Shown: positions 48,043-59,428, counted from the stretch's first letter. The stretch is DNA of 64,000 bases from Erodium maritimum (GCA_963921825.1 OY997588.1:126077203-126141202), one strand, 5' to 3'. Program-made: numbers and translations. Notes: generated from the sequence alone by a model not told the origin.

Positions 48043-49560
48043 CATGTGTTTTTTATTGAAGGTAAACGATTGTAAATATTAGCATGTGTTTTTTTTAAGG
48101 TAAACGATTGTAAATATTATTAAACAGTAGTATTGACAGGGTCTAATAGAAATATAATAGAAATAACTAACAACGTTCGAGCTCCCACAATGGAGGATAC
48201 TTTGGTAGAAAACTAAATGCTCTTTGTTTCCTACTATTCTCTGAAGGCGTCTAGAGGGTGATACTGTTGTAGCGTCTGATGACAGCGAGACTAGACTGGC
48301 GAAAGCTAGGATCGAGCGGACCATATATCGAATAAAGATCTTGGTGGACTGCAAACTCCCCCGGGTTGTCAACGTGCGTCGTCTACCCTATACCGAGTAA
48401 AGATCGTAGGGCTCCAAAACACGGGATTGCTGACCTCCGAGCTGGTATGGGAGTACCATGCCAGTTCTTAGTGGTACGGCTGCCACCTTACGCCCAGAGG
48501 GGCGGTGTAATCGACCGACCCCCCTCTGGCCACCTCGGACTCATTCCACGAGGCGAGGGTGCTTAGAGCCCCCCGCCGCTGAAAGTGATGCCTCGTCCGA
48601 TCTAGTGGACTCGACCCTGTTGTGGAACCCATGTGGTCCCCCCTAATCCGGCCCAGCCCAGGTACGGGGGTCTTGAACCGACCCGACCTAGGCCCGGGAG
48701 CCTTGACCAGGAAACCTGGCCCATGATCCATTTTCGGTCCTTTTGCCCGAACCAACACAAGCCTGTGAACCTTTCTTGGTTCGATACCCAACATCCCGAG
48801 CGTTGAAACGGTTCAGCCCACCCACTCTCCGGCATTGACCAGCGTCCCATGCCCCATCCCATCTTTGCGGCACGAGATTCAGTCGAACCCGGCCTAGCCC
48901 AATTACACGCAACCTATCGTCGTTAGTGCCTTCGCCGGAACCCTAGCGTCCACGCGCCGCCTCTCGTCCAACCGAGATCTCCCCCTCCGAAATCTGGGTA
49001 TCGGAAGCCCCGACCTTGGCAATATCTCCGACGTCCTCTCCCCCAGACCGTGACCCCTCTCCGGACCTCCTTCATCCCCATTTTCACCATTTACCGACGA
49101 GAACACGGGAGGAGTCCAAGGTCAATCATGAGACAGTGGTGACGCAGAAGGTGAGAAACTCGCCGTCCATGGTCCATCCTCGTTGCACGGTTCGCGGTTG
49201 TTGTCGGTGTCAGAGTCTATCCTCCTTGCCGTCACTACCATGAGATCGCAAAATCACTCTAAGAAAGAGAGGCCGCGTTTAGGGTTAATCGCCCTTGCGA
49301 GAGTATCTCCCGATTGACCATTATCGGTCGGCCATGGCCACCACGCAAGAGGGTCATAGAGTTGTAGGAGCAAAAACACGGGCCGAAGAAGAAACACCCA
49401 CCCCCATGATCGAATGATCCTTTCCTTCCTGATACCTCCCTTTTTCGATGATCAAAACCATATAAATCATCCATCAAACACCCATAAGCACTTAGCAGAA
49501 ACAAAAAGCACCAGTGATGCTCATCCAATCAACGGCGGCGGAATCTTAGCCGTCGCTGCT
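48043..49560 (-). mobile_element. RT-less retroposon, minus strand (copy H)
   Basis: The T-run at 48089-48096 marks a poly(A) end. The terminal stretch 'gcatgtgtttttt...ggtaaacgattgtaaatatta' is duplicated in tandem (48043-48081 and 48082-48119). 48335-48425 is homologous, over about 90 bases, to the complement of copy B (27640-27740) and to the fragment at 14200-14300. The 5' part (49560-48800 on the minus strand) is GC-rich with open frames that have no recognised domain. No TSD was found; limits are approximate. Confidence 0.6.
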
Positions 49561-49811
49561 CTCTGATGATTGATTTTCGTCGTTTGTTTACAACTATTTG
49601 ACAAGTTCAATGCATTTGGTTTTGGCCTGTGTTAGTAAGTAGTTAGGTTAATATGTTTTTTTTTGGATAAAGGTTTACATGGTTAATGTGAAGATCCATG
49701 ACCCGTGGTTCATGTATAGTATCATTAGTTTTTTTATCGCCATATATATGAAGTGTAAAAATTGAAATCATCCATCTCATTTATTATAGTTAGTGTTTAC
49801 TGTGTCACCAA
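49561..49811. other. Unassigned AT-rich DNA
   Basis: A short stretch between two minus-strand retroposons; no gene or bounded repeat is seen. Confidence 0.3.
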
Positions 49812-51960
49812 TTTTTTTTGAAACGAATAACTGAAGAATCACATTAATGTCAATCAATTTTTACAATGTAAGGTCAAAGAACCTAGGTTCTAGAATAATG
49901 TTGGAGTGCATCGTAACGGATCCGACGCTCATAGACCTGTAAAAATAGTCTATTTTGTTTTGAGGATTTTCTTTTACCGACATTTCAAATATTCTAAAAA
50001 CAGTACTAACAAAAAACTTAAACACATCACAATCATAATACGAACTGAAATGAAACCAACTAAAACTGATAAAAAGTGATAACTTGTGCACTGCTCTTTT
50101 TGCCTCCCCGAAGCTTCCCAACCCTGGCCGCCTTGGGTCTTGGGGTATAGGCCACCCGACCTTCCCCATATCCCCCGGTCCTCTCATTTCTCCTGGCGAG
50201 GCTGCAGGTGAGCCATCGCCTGTTGATCCTTGTTGTCCTCTTCTGCTATGAGGTGAGGTGCCGGTGAGAATATTCCTGAAAGCCCCAACACCTTCTTCAC
50301 TTGGGTAGTCCGAGTGTAAATCTACCCTGTCTTCCCCTTGCGTCTAGATTTCATCTCCTTTGCCCGTATAGGGCCTATACCTCCTAATTGGTCTTGTGGC
50401 TCCTTCTACTTCCCTATTCTAGCAGTCAGGCCACCTGCAGGTAGATCAAATAAAATAGGGTCCCCCTTTTCAGAAACGTTAGCCAAATAGTCGGGCTTTG
50501 TAGTACCCGAGGACCAAGTTAACGATACTGGATGCGCCGACTGCTCCCGTGAAACTGCCCCCTCTAGGGCATCCTTAGCCAAGTCGACGGGCTCCGTATA
50601 TGCCTCTGTCACTTCCCTTAGGCTCAAGAATCCCAAAGGACGTATCAGAGGTCCTCTGCTGGATCCCGCTCCATTTCCTCCAACAAAATCCATAAATGGG
50701 TCAAGGGATAGAGAGGTGAGAAGATCATCCACCGTGGTCACCTGAGGTGCTAAAGGTGCCCTCCATTTCGTCTTGAGGAGACGATCAACATTCAATCTCA
50801 TCGGGGCTCGAATAGATTCATCATATCTGACCTCCTCCCGACCCACCCCCAAAAGGTGGGCATTGCTTGCTTCGATGCGATGGTTCAGTCTGCCGCATTA
50901 AACACAAAAACCCAAGAGTCTCTCATATTGGAGACCCACTAAGGAGGATGTAAGTTTACTCGGGAACCGAAATCGAATGCGTTTCTGTGGAGGCATGTCC
51001 ACATCAATACTAACACGAAACCAAAAAAAATCATTCGACCAACAAGGTGTCGGAATTGGTGCAGAAGTTACCTCCGTACCAAGGGCAACGACAAGGAGGG
51101 CTCGGATTGGGGTGTTCTGAGCGTCCCTCAGGACGTTCATTGCTCTGGCTTCGATCTCCATATAGGCAAAGTGAATACAAACCGGCTCCATGCACGGCTG
51201 GAGGGGAACCAGAAGTGGTGGGTACCCACTAACACCCCAAGGACCCCGATGACGGATGGATTCCATTGCAGGCCTTGACGGAAAGTGGAACGCCACCATC
51301 TCCTCGTTGAGACACGCCACCTCCAGATCCTCAACTTTCTAGTTGTTGAGCATCACCCCATAAAGGGTAGTGGTGTTGTGTCTCCCTAATACCGCAACTC
51401 TACCCGGTAGAGAGAAGCAATACCGAATGTCCACCGCCGTAGGGACGACTTCAACTGGGACTTCTAATACTTCCTCCTCAACCTCCCAATCAAGAACCAG
51501 AAGACGAGGGGTTTGTGTTTTCCCAGTCGTGGATGAGGAAACACAAGACCAAGTGACAGAGAAGCCGTAGAAATGGCTCTTCGATCTTCAGGGGGCCTCG
51601 ATATAGCGTTCCCATCTTCTGCATGAGGGAGTCGGAGGCGTGGACAGGCTAAGGCATGAGGTTCCTGGTGAGAACAAGGCCGGATAGGGTCGTTGGCGTA
51701 TTCTGATGGGGCATGCACCCTTTAGTCGGGTGACGGTGAAGTCGGGACAAGCAAAAGGGAGAGAGAGGTCGGGGTTACCGTCGATTAAAGGGACGATGAT
51801 ACCAGTTCTTGATTCGGGGGTAATAGGCGAGGGGCCGGTGGTTGTGAGATGGTGTTCAACGTCCGGTGAGGAAGGAGGTTGAGCCATGGGCGGCGATAAT
51901 AGCTAAGATGCGGGCCAGGCAGGCGCATGTCGGGTTTCTAGCCAGGCACGAGTCGACTTA
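49812..51960 (-). mobile_element. ORF1-only LINE derivative, minus strand (copy I)
   Basis: The T-run at 49812-49819 is the poly(A) tail ('tattcgtttc' then A8). The minus strand reads: leader from about 51960, ORF1 from ATG 51887, its end at 50406, about 590 bases of 3' UTR, tail. The endonuclease and reverse transcriptase expected of an L1 are absent, as in copy A. No TSD was found. Confidence 0.6.
50406..51887 (-). pseudogene. LINE ORF1 (DUF4283 plus CCHC-type knuckle), few disruptions
   Basis: The start MAQPPSSPDVEHH opens a proline-rich N-terminus (51887-51588). One or more frame changes lead to the DUF4283 part (51320-50898) with VAFHFPSRPAMESIRHRGPW, FFWFRVSIDVDMPPQKRIRF and LVGLQYERLLGFCV. 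A single TAA (50895-50897) then interrupts the zinc-knuckle segment (FCV-stop-CGRLNH), after which 167 more codons follow in frame to the stop at 50406. The domain order is that of plant L1 ORF1 RNA-binding proteins. There is little decay compared with copy A, yet no ORF2 follows. Confidence 0.7.
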
Positions 51961-52115
51961 CTCGATTGTCAGATTGAAATAAAGGATTTTCTTTTAAGGA
52001 AAAGAACCTTTTTTTGAGAATGATTTTCTAAGTAAAATTATAATTTCTCGTACAAAGATTGAATTCAAATAGAATTCAGATTCAATGGAAACAAACTAGG
52101 AATTAAATTCCTAAA

Positions 52116-53926
52116 TGTTCCCTCAACATATCATCATTTGGTAGAAGAGAGAGAAGCTCTCGCTTTTCTCTATACAAACCCTAGCCGTGCCGCCCCTCTT
52201 CTTGTTCGAGCTCCGGTTCTCGGCGGTGTCCATGGCTTGTGGCCATGGCATCGTCGGGTTCCACCTTCCTCTACCCCTCCTTTCTTCCTCTTCTTCCTTT
52301 TTGCTCTCTAGCCTCGACCTCTCCTTCACCTCTCCTTCACCTCTCCTCCTTTTTTTTGCGACTCCGCCACTTTTTCCAGCGTCTCAGGCCGCCGTGGGTA
52401 GCAGATATGGTTGTGGGAAGCGCTTCGTCGCTGTTTTTGGAGGGGTGGGCTCCAGATCAGCACCCGTGTCGGTCGTTGGCGTCCCTCCTCTCGCCTCCTA
52501 ACCCTGGTGGTTCTCCCCTTCCTCTTCGCGTCTCCGGCCGCCGTGGTTTGTAGATCTGGAAGTGGGAAGCTCTTCGCCTCCATTTTTGGAGGTGTTGGCT
52601 CCAGATTTACAACTATCGTAGGTCGTGGGGCGTCTCTCTTTTCGTCCTCCCTCCTTCTGGCCCTGGCCTTTGTGGGACATTTTTCAACCCCTTGTTGATG
52701 ACGAGATTTGGGTCTTGCTCGTTGTTTTTGCTCCCTGTCTTCTCCGGACTTTATTTTCTCGCGGTGGGTTGCCTGACCTCTGTTCCTTTTCTTCGACTTC
52801 TATTTTCGGGAGTTTCCGGGCCTCGTAATGTGGTGAGGGGTTTTGGTCATGTGTTGGCCTTGTTATGGAAGTTTCGGAGCGGTGGTTGAGTCTACTTTTC
52901 TTCGGGGTGTTAAGATCTGGTGGTGCAGGAGCAACTTCTCTCCTTCCCCTCGCCGCTGATCCTCAGTAGGAGCTTTATTCCTCTCTTCTTTTTTACTCCT
53001 CCCCTGTCAGATCTGTTGTATTTGCTCTCTGGAGCTTGGTCTCTCCCCATTGGGTCGTTGGTAGGTGTTGGCCGCCGTCGGGATCTCGTTGAGATCTGAG
53101 AGCTTCAGATCTGACATACCTTCTTCCTCTTTTGTCTTTCGATCTAGTCCCTCCCTTTTTCCTACTCGTATTTCATCCCCTCGTCCTCGAATCTGTGGAT
53201 GAGGCCCATCAAATGGTGTTGGCCATTGTTGGGAATAGCCTAATGGCGTGATGAAGTCTGAGGGTGGGGATTTTGGGGGACTAGAACTGAATCTTAAGGG
53301 TGAGGGGTAGTTGTCCCGGTAATCCCTTTTGTGGGAACCGGGTACTGGTTGGTGTATTAGTGGAGAAAGAGGGAACTCTCTTCTGGTCGGGTCTGGTGTG
53401 GGGAGGAGAGTTGGTTGTGGAAATGTCTCTGTGGTGCCTTGTGGAGTGTCCGGTTTTGTCTCGACCGTCTTCTTCGCTGACTCCTCTTGGTTCGTTTTGG
53501 TCCGGCCGGTGGTGGTCGGACTGGTTTTGGTGCGAAGTGATTTAAGCTGTTCCGGTGCCGACTCGGACGCGTTTGGCTTGCTCAGGGATCGAGGCGGGAT
53601 TATCTTTGGTGTTGTGTTGTGGGCTTAAGGTGTTGCTTTAAGTTTGGGCCTGCGTGCCCGTGTAGTTTCCTTAGCCCTATTGGTTTCGCCCTGTTTGGGC
53701 CTTGTTTCTGTTTAGTTGGGTTTGGCCCGTGTATGTTGTTTCTTAAATTGTGCTGATTGTATTTTAGGTTCTGAGACCAGGTTTAGTACTAGTGTACTAG
53801 TTATGTTTTCCTCTTGTTAGGAATACTTTGTTTGTAAGGTTGAATGAGGCTACGCCCTTGACCATCGACTACACTTTGTAGCTGATTGGTTTTTATAAAA
53901 CAAAAAAATTGCTGATAAAAAAAAAA
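52116..53926 (+). mobile_element. RT-less retroposon with 15-bp TSD and internal duplication, plus strand (copy E)
   Basis: AATTAAATTCCTAAA is repeated exactly at 52101-52115 and 53927-53941. The right end is 'ttgctgataaaaaaaaaaaa', almost identical to the 3' end of the BNR-type LINE (tttgctgataaaaaaa on its sense strand). The 5' part has a leader 'acaaaccctagccgtgccgcc' and two tandem copies of a ~149-bp unit (52388- and 52537-, each with gccgccgtgg, then g(a)agtggg and ttttggagg). No protein domain is recognised. It may be a non-autonomous partner of the LINE. Confidence 0.8.
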
Positions 53927-53941
53927 AATTAAATTCCTAAA

Positions 53942-55675
53942 CAGTTTTCCCAAATTCACAAGAAGGAAACAAATTGGAAATGATTTCCTAAACGATTTCT
54001 ATTTTGAAAAAAATGATTACTTTTAAAGAAAGTCAATGGTTCTTTCAAGATTAATTTCCCGGGAAATCATGAATTCTTGAACAAATTCGAATTCATACAG
54101 AATTCAAAAACGAAGAAAATGAACTTGGAATAAAATTGCTAAACGGATTTGTCTAAATTCAAGAAGGAAACAAATTGGATTTATTTTCTAAACTATTTCC
54201 TAGTCTCTAAAAAGTATTTCCTTAGGAAAACGATATTTGTAAAAAATGATCGACTTTGTTTCTTGGAAACACGTAAAGATGATCAAACGAATGGATTTGT
54301 GAAATCCATAATATAAATTTAATTCAGTTCTAAACATAAAACATGTACGAATAGATTAAAATCGAACGTGCTTTCAACCATTAAAAGACATTCGATGCGA
54401 AATGACAAATTAAATGGTTTCAATTAATTTAAAACATCCAAGATTTGGAAAGTTAACTAATCGACTCTGGTTCTTTTGAAAAGCGTTACAACTATTAAGT
54501 TTGAAGTAAAAATTATGTGTTAGAATTTAAGTTCAATATTGAATATGTTCTTTAAAGCACACGTACAAACAACTTGCGTTCACTTTAAAACGTGATGAAA
54601 AAATGATGTCGTTCTACCTATTTATGAACCTTGGGTGTAAGTAATGAACCATTTGTTCAAATTCTATAGTTGATAAAATACATTCAATCTATATTTTTTC
54701 TTTGAAGAACGTAAAGACGACTCAATCGATGTTTAAGCTCAACTGAGGTTTGAGTTAAATGGTTCAATTGGTTTGAACCATATCAAAGATCGATGTGGAT
54801 CTAAATAATGAATTTGATCATGTTCTTATCAAGAACATTTAAGGAAAAATTGGAAAAGTTCAATTGATTTGAAAATTGGAATAAACCTATACAAGAACAA
54901 GAAAACAGAAATTGAATAGTTTCATTTTCCAACTTCTTGTTCAAACACGTGCGAAAGATTAAAATTAATTAAGCGATTCGGCTTCCTTGGCACAAGTTCA
55001 ACCAAATGTGTCGATTTATCATTGAGAAGATTAATTTGATCATTGACCTATTAGTCGAATTCTGTTTTATGTGAAACATGTTAGAACTATTAAATTTCGG
55101 CTTTCAAGATCAAGTTAATTTTGCTCCAGGTAAAGAACAAATATGACCACATTTAATAGTTTTAATTTTTGATAAATGAAATATGGTAAATCAATTTAAA
55201 CAGGTTTGAATACGTAATTATAATTTTATTTTATTTTATTGAAACAACGCGAAATTATTTGAAGTTAAGATTCATTATATGTAATTGCTTAATTTCAAAT
55301 GTAGGAAGAACCTTGAAACCACTTGAAGCTTATAAAGCTTAAGATCAATTTATGAGGAGATATATTAGTTTTGTTAAGGATGTATATTTGTGGGAAATAA
55401 ATATGTTTCCAAACACGTTAAGTCCAAGAAATGAATAAAATAAAGGGGACGCTTCTTATAATTATGTTATTGTGTCGTTATATGTATGACATGGAAAATT
55501 GGACACGTTTACCACGTAGCGCTGCATAAGAATAAACAATCTCAGAAAACATCCTAAAATTACAATAGACTATAAATGTGGAATTTATGTCAAAATAATA
55601 ATACAAATGACGAACCTTTTGGTCAAATCAAATCTAAGTTGTCACTTGGTATGTGGGGGGAAGAGAACCTATTTT
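53942..55675. other. AT-rich retroelement-like DNA without genes
   Basis: The phrase 'gaaggaaacaaattgga' and variants of 'tttcctaaac' recur between 53955 and 54215 and also just left of copy E (52080-52115), so this was one continuous sequence before E inserted. No coding potential is seen up to the copia relic. It may be the upstream part of that element. Confidence 0.35.
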
Positions 55676-56507
55676 ATGAGCTGACTACCTTTGAATAAGG
55701 TACCCCTTACGAAATTAGACGAGACTATACACGAATTATGGAAAGGGAGAAAAGCTTTTAATAATTACTTGGGAATGTGGGGGGTGTCTTGGTTAAATAT
55801 TGGCTAATTACCAAATAAGACAAAAGACGGTCGTAAAATGTTGAAATATAATCTATATGGATTGAAGCTAGCATATAAGCAATGACACAAAGGGTTTGAT
55901 GATGTCATGCTACCCAATTACTACTTGAAAAATAAGGGAGGCAAGTGATAGATGTTAAGACCACAAATTAGGAATATATGATCCTATGTCTATGAGTGGA
56001 TGCTATTCTAATCATGGGGAGTAATGATAAGATGGTAAAGAGTACCAAAACCTCGTTAAACTCTAAGTTTGACATAAAAGATATGGTACTCGCTCATATG
56101 ATTTTGGGCATCCAAATCAAACGTTCATCTGATGGTGTCATGCTAACCCAATTACACTACATAGTCAAGATACTAAGTAAGTTCAGTAAGAAAGATACTT
56201 GTAATGTCAAAACACCGATAGACATTAGTAAACACTAGTCTAAAATAAAGGTGAAAACATTGACTATGTACCTCATGAGTTGCACTAGACCTGACATTGC
56301 ATTCACAATAAGTACTTTGAGTAGACTCACGAGTAATCCAGGGAAAGACCAGTGGACAATTATCACAAGGGTAATTAGAAAATTACGATACACTTGTGAC
56401 AATGGACTACACTATACGCGAGAACATGTTGTTCTTGAAGGATACTCTGACGCTAGTTGAATATATGATATTAAGGTTTCAAAAGGCACGAGTGGATATG
56501 ACCCTAC
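55676..56507 (+). pseudogene. Ty1-copia pol relic (integrase end, RT, RNase H), cut by the Tekay element
   Basis: GTPYEI near 55699 is the C-terminal integrase motif. After about 130 bases LYGLKLAYKQ and GFDDVML (55853-55908) give the start of the reverse transcriptase palm region, implying a large internal deletion between integrase and RT. DAILIMG (about 55999) corresponds to the catalytic YVDD box, with the last Asp changed to Ala. 56251-56460 has the conserved SCTRPDIAF and LEGYSDAS motifs leading into RNase H, and TSGY stands just before the break. Stops and shifts are numerous. The next base after cctac (56507) is the first base of the Tekay LTR, so the copia copy was already here when the Tekay element arrived. 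Confidence 0.75.
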
Positions 56508-57004
56508 TGTAATAACCACTTCTGGTCAACGTCAGTCAAACCTGCGAAAAACAGGAAAATTTAAAATTTTTAAGACAGACACTTAACTTAACTTAAATTG
56601 ACCCCGAGGGTCATGCCGGACTTAAGTTGACCCCGTTATCGACTAAAATGAGTTACGGGGGACTCAGGGCAACTTTCTGGTCATTTTGGGAAAGATTGAT
56701 TTTTCGCTGGAAAAGTCACCCGAGCGACGTTTTGGTCCATTCGAGGACCGTGTTGGACCCGAAAAGCTTAGCCGTCGTCGTAGCGGTCTTAGTTGGGCCG
56801 TTTCCTTGAAGCCCGTCCAGTTTAAATTTTTTTTGGGAAAAGTGCCCGTTCGGGGCCCGAAACGTCCGTTTTTCGCGAATCTGATTGGAAAATATCAACT
56901 AGATATTTTCCAAAAGGTTGGGACCCACCTTGACACTTGTCAAGTATATGGTGGTGTATTTTTGGAGGGAAAATGTGTGGTTGGAGAGGGTTGGCCGAGT
57001 ATGG

Positions 57005-57014
57005 GGTTTTAAAA
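57005..57014 (+). promoter_or_regulatory. Possible TATA-like element of the Tekay 5' LTR
   Basis: GGTTTTAAAAGGGAAAA about 500 bases into the LTR is followed by a purine-rich stretch from 57060, the layout expected for U3 and R of this lineage. It is not a consensus TATAAA, so the transcription start is only inferred. Confidence 0.35.
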
Positions 57015-58557
57015 GGGAAAAAAGTTAGTTTTGTTGTTAGTTTAATTAAATTAGAAATTAGAAGAGAGGTTTTAGAGAGAGAAGGAGAAGGAGAAGAAGA
57101 GAGAAGAAGGGAGGTTGAGCTAGGGTTTGTGATCGAGCCCTTGGATCGAGTCAAAGCAAAGAGCAATCCCGTTCCCCTCGTTCTCCTCTACGGTAATACC
57201 CGAACCGTTTCTCGTTTCGATTATTTTCAAGAGCTAGGGTTTGTTTTTAAATTTTGGTTTAGGGTTGTGTAGAGATTAGAGAGGTGTTGGAGACGTTTTA
57301 GAGGTGTTTGGGAGAGAAATTTCACGTTTTCCGGTGACCGGAGGCTCGGGAGGAGCTCCGGCCACCATGGGTGGTGGCCGGCCGGCCATGTGGTGGCTGG
57401 CCGGAGGTGGCAGCAGCCACCACTTGGTGGCCGAGCCCCTCCCTCAAACCCTAGGGCACGGCCAAGCCCTTTTGGGTGGGGCCCACGTGCTCGGTTGTTC
57501 GTGTTTTAATTACTCGGGTAGTTTAAAACGTTCCCCGGACCTTTTATCCCAAACCAAATCGAATTTTGGATTTAAATTGGAGAAGTTGTAATTAACGGGT
57601 TTTGGGAAACTTTAAACGTTAATTAATTGTTTTAGAAGTCGGAATTCGATTCCGTCAAGTGCGTTGAGTTCCTTGATTTATTCTAAGACCGTAGAAACGA
57701 AAATGGGGACTTTTGGAGCCCCGGAAGGCAATTAACCAAAACCGGGCAGATTCGCCATGTCGGGCGAATCTGGCCCTTACGGGTCCTTTTTCGGCAATAT
57801 CGAATAATTGGGAAGTTTGGGAGTGATCGTCTTTGTCGGGGTTACGTTTGGGCGTTAAGTTTATTAATTTTCGGTTTACTCGTACTAGTTTAAAAGTACT
57901 TTAAATTTGTGTTCTTTTAGATCGTGCTACGGACCGAGGCAAGGGGAAGCTCGGCGAGTGACTGAGTGTGCTTCGGGTGTTGTTGGAGCGCTTTTGGGAT
58001 TGTATACGAGGTAGGGAAAAGTAGCCGGATCTCGGCCCTGATTAGGGAAAGTTAATAGTAGAATTGCATGTGACACCGGGGTGTCGTGGGTTGAGTAGAT
58101 TTATTTAATTATTAGAAAAGCATGATACGGGATTGTAGCGTTTAAGAGAAAGGCATGTGACACTTAGTAGTGTCGTAGGAACAGAGAACTTAGCGATAAT
58201 TGAATTACTGGAGGCATATGACCATGCCCGGAGGTTGTTTGTGAAACTAGCGATTTTAGGACCGTTGGAGGCATCGAGTATGCCGGAGGTTGTCGTGCGT
58301 TTTATTTAATTGTTGAGTTTGGGTGGCCTTGAGAGCCCGTATTTAATTGTTGAGTTTGGGTGGCCTTGAGAGCCCGTATTTAATTGTTGAGTCGGGGTGG
58401 CCATGAGAGCCGTGTATTTAATTTGGTGTCTTGAGTGGCAGCGAGTGCCCGTGGGGTTGTTGAACCCGAGTCTTGACTGTTGAGGTGTCTTGAGTGGCCT
58501 TGAGTGCCTGTGTGATTGAACTTGCCTGTGATTGTGATTGTGGTTACCTGGGGTGGT

Positions 58558-58845
58558 GAGTTCTAAAGGTCGACAGCCTGATCCGACTTAGTGTCGATGA
58601 ATTGCGAGTTCTAAAGGTCGACAGCCTGATCCGACTTAGTGTCGATGAATTGCGAGTTTTAAAGGTCGACAGCCTGATCCGACTTAGTGTCGATGAATTG
58701 CGAGTTCTAAAGGTCGACAGCCTGATCCGACTTAGTGTCGATGAATTGCGAGTTTTAAAGGTCGACAGCCTGATCCGACTTAGTGTCGAGGAATTGCGAG
58801 TTTGAAAGGTCGACAGCCTGATCCGACTTCGTGTCGAGGAATTGC
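58558..58845 (+). repeat. 48-bp minisatellite, six units, inside the Tekay 5' LTR
   Basis: The units begin at 58558, 58606, 58654, 58702, 58750 and 58798 with GAGTTCTAAAGGTCGACAG or close variants; the last two units carry tgtcgagg in place of tgtcgatg. An 18-kDa-like open frame through it is an artefact of the 48-base period. A shorter repeat of about 39 bases (ttgagtttgggtggcc...) lies at 58310-58420. Confidence 0.95.
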
Positions 58846-59428
58846 GATAGGTCGAACCCTGACCTGATTGAGATTGGTTACTGAGCAGCTGGTGTGCGAT
58901 CCTTTGTGATCTTGTTTGGTGTTGTGTCGTTTCGTTCGAGTCCTTGAGGAGGTCGTCGATAGTTGTGTCGGGTCTACACTGTTTTTATCGAGTGTCGAGT
59001 CTGTTGAGGAAGGTGACGGGTTGTGGGTCTGTTGAGTACTTGAGTTGGGGACTGTAGTCCCGACGTTGGGTTTGGTCTTAGTGTTACTGGCTTTTTCTGC
59101 TAATTATGCCATAGTCAGTCTGTTATCCGTGGAGGTGAGCGAACGCTCACCCCTAGCTGCTTTTCCTACAGGTACTGATCACCGGACGGACTAGGTTAGC
59201 TCTTGAAGTTCATGGAGCTTGGAGCGGAGTCTGGTCTTTACTTTTGTTGAGTCTAGTGACGGATGTTGTACCTTGTCCACTTGTTGGGACGTTTTTGTAT
59301 TGTAAATACTATTATTTTGAGAAGTAAATGGAAATGTCAAAGCTTTTATTGAAAACAGGTTTCAAGTGTTCATGTTTTTAAAAGTTCGCGTCCCGAGTTC
59401 GGTTCGCTGAAATTGGGGCGTGACAGCT

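Noticed and set aside
58602..58805. Repeat protein frame (RVLKVDSLIRLSVDEL units)
   Set aside because: It is an artefact of the 48-bp tandem repeat in the Tekay LTR.
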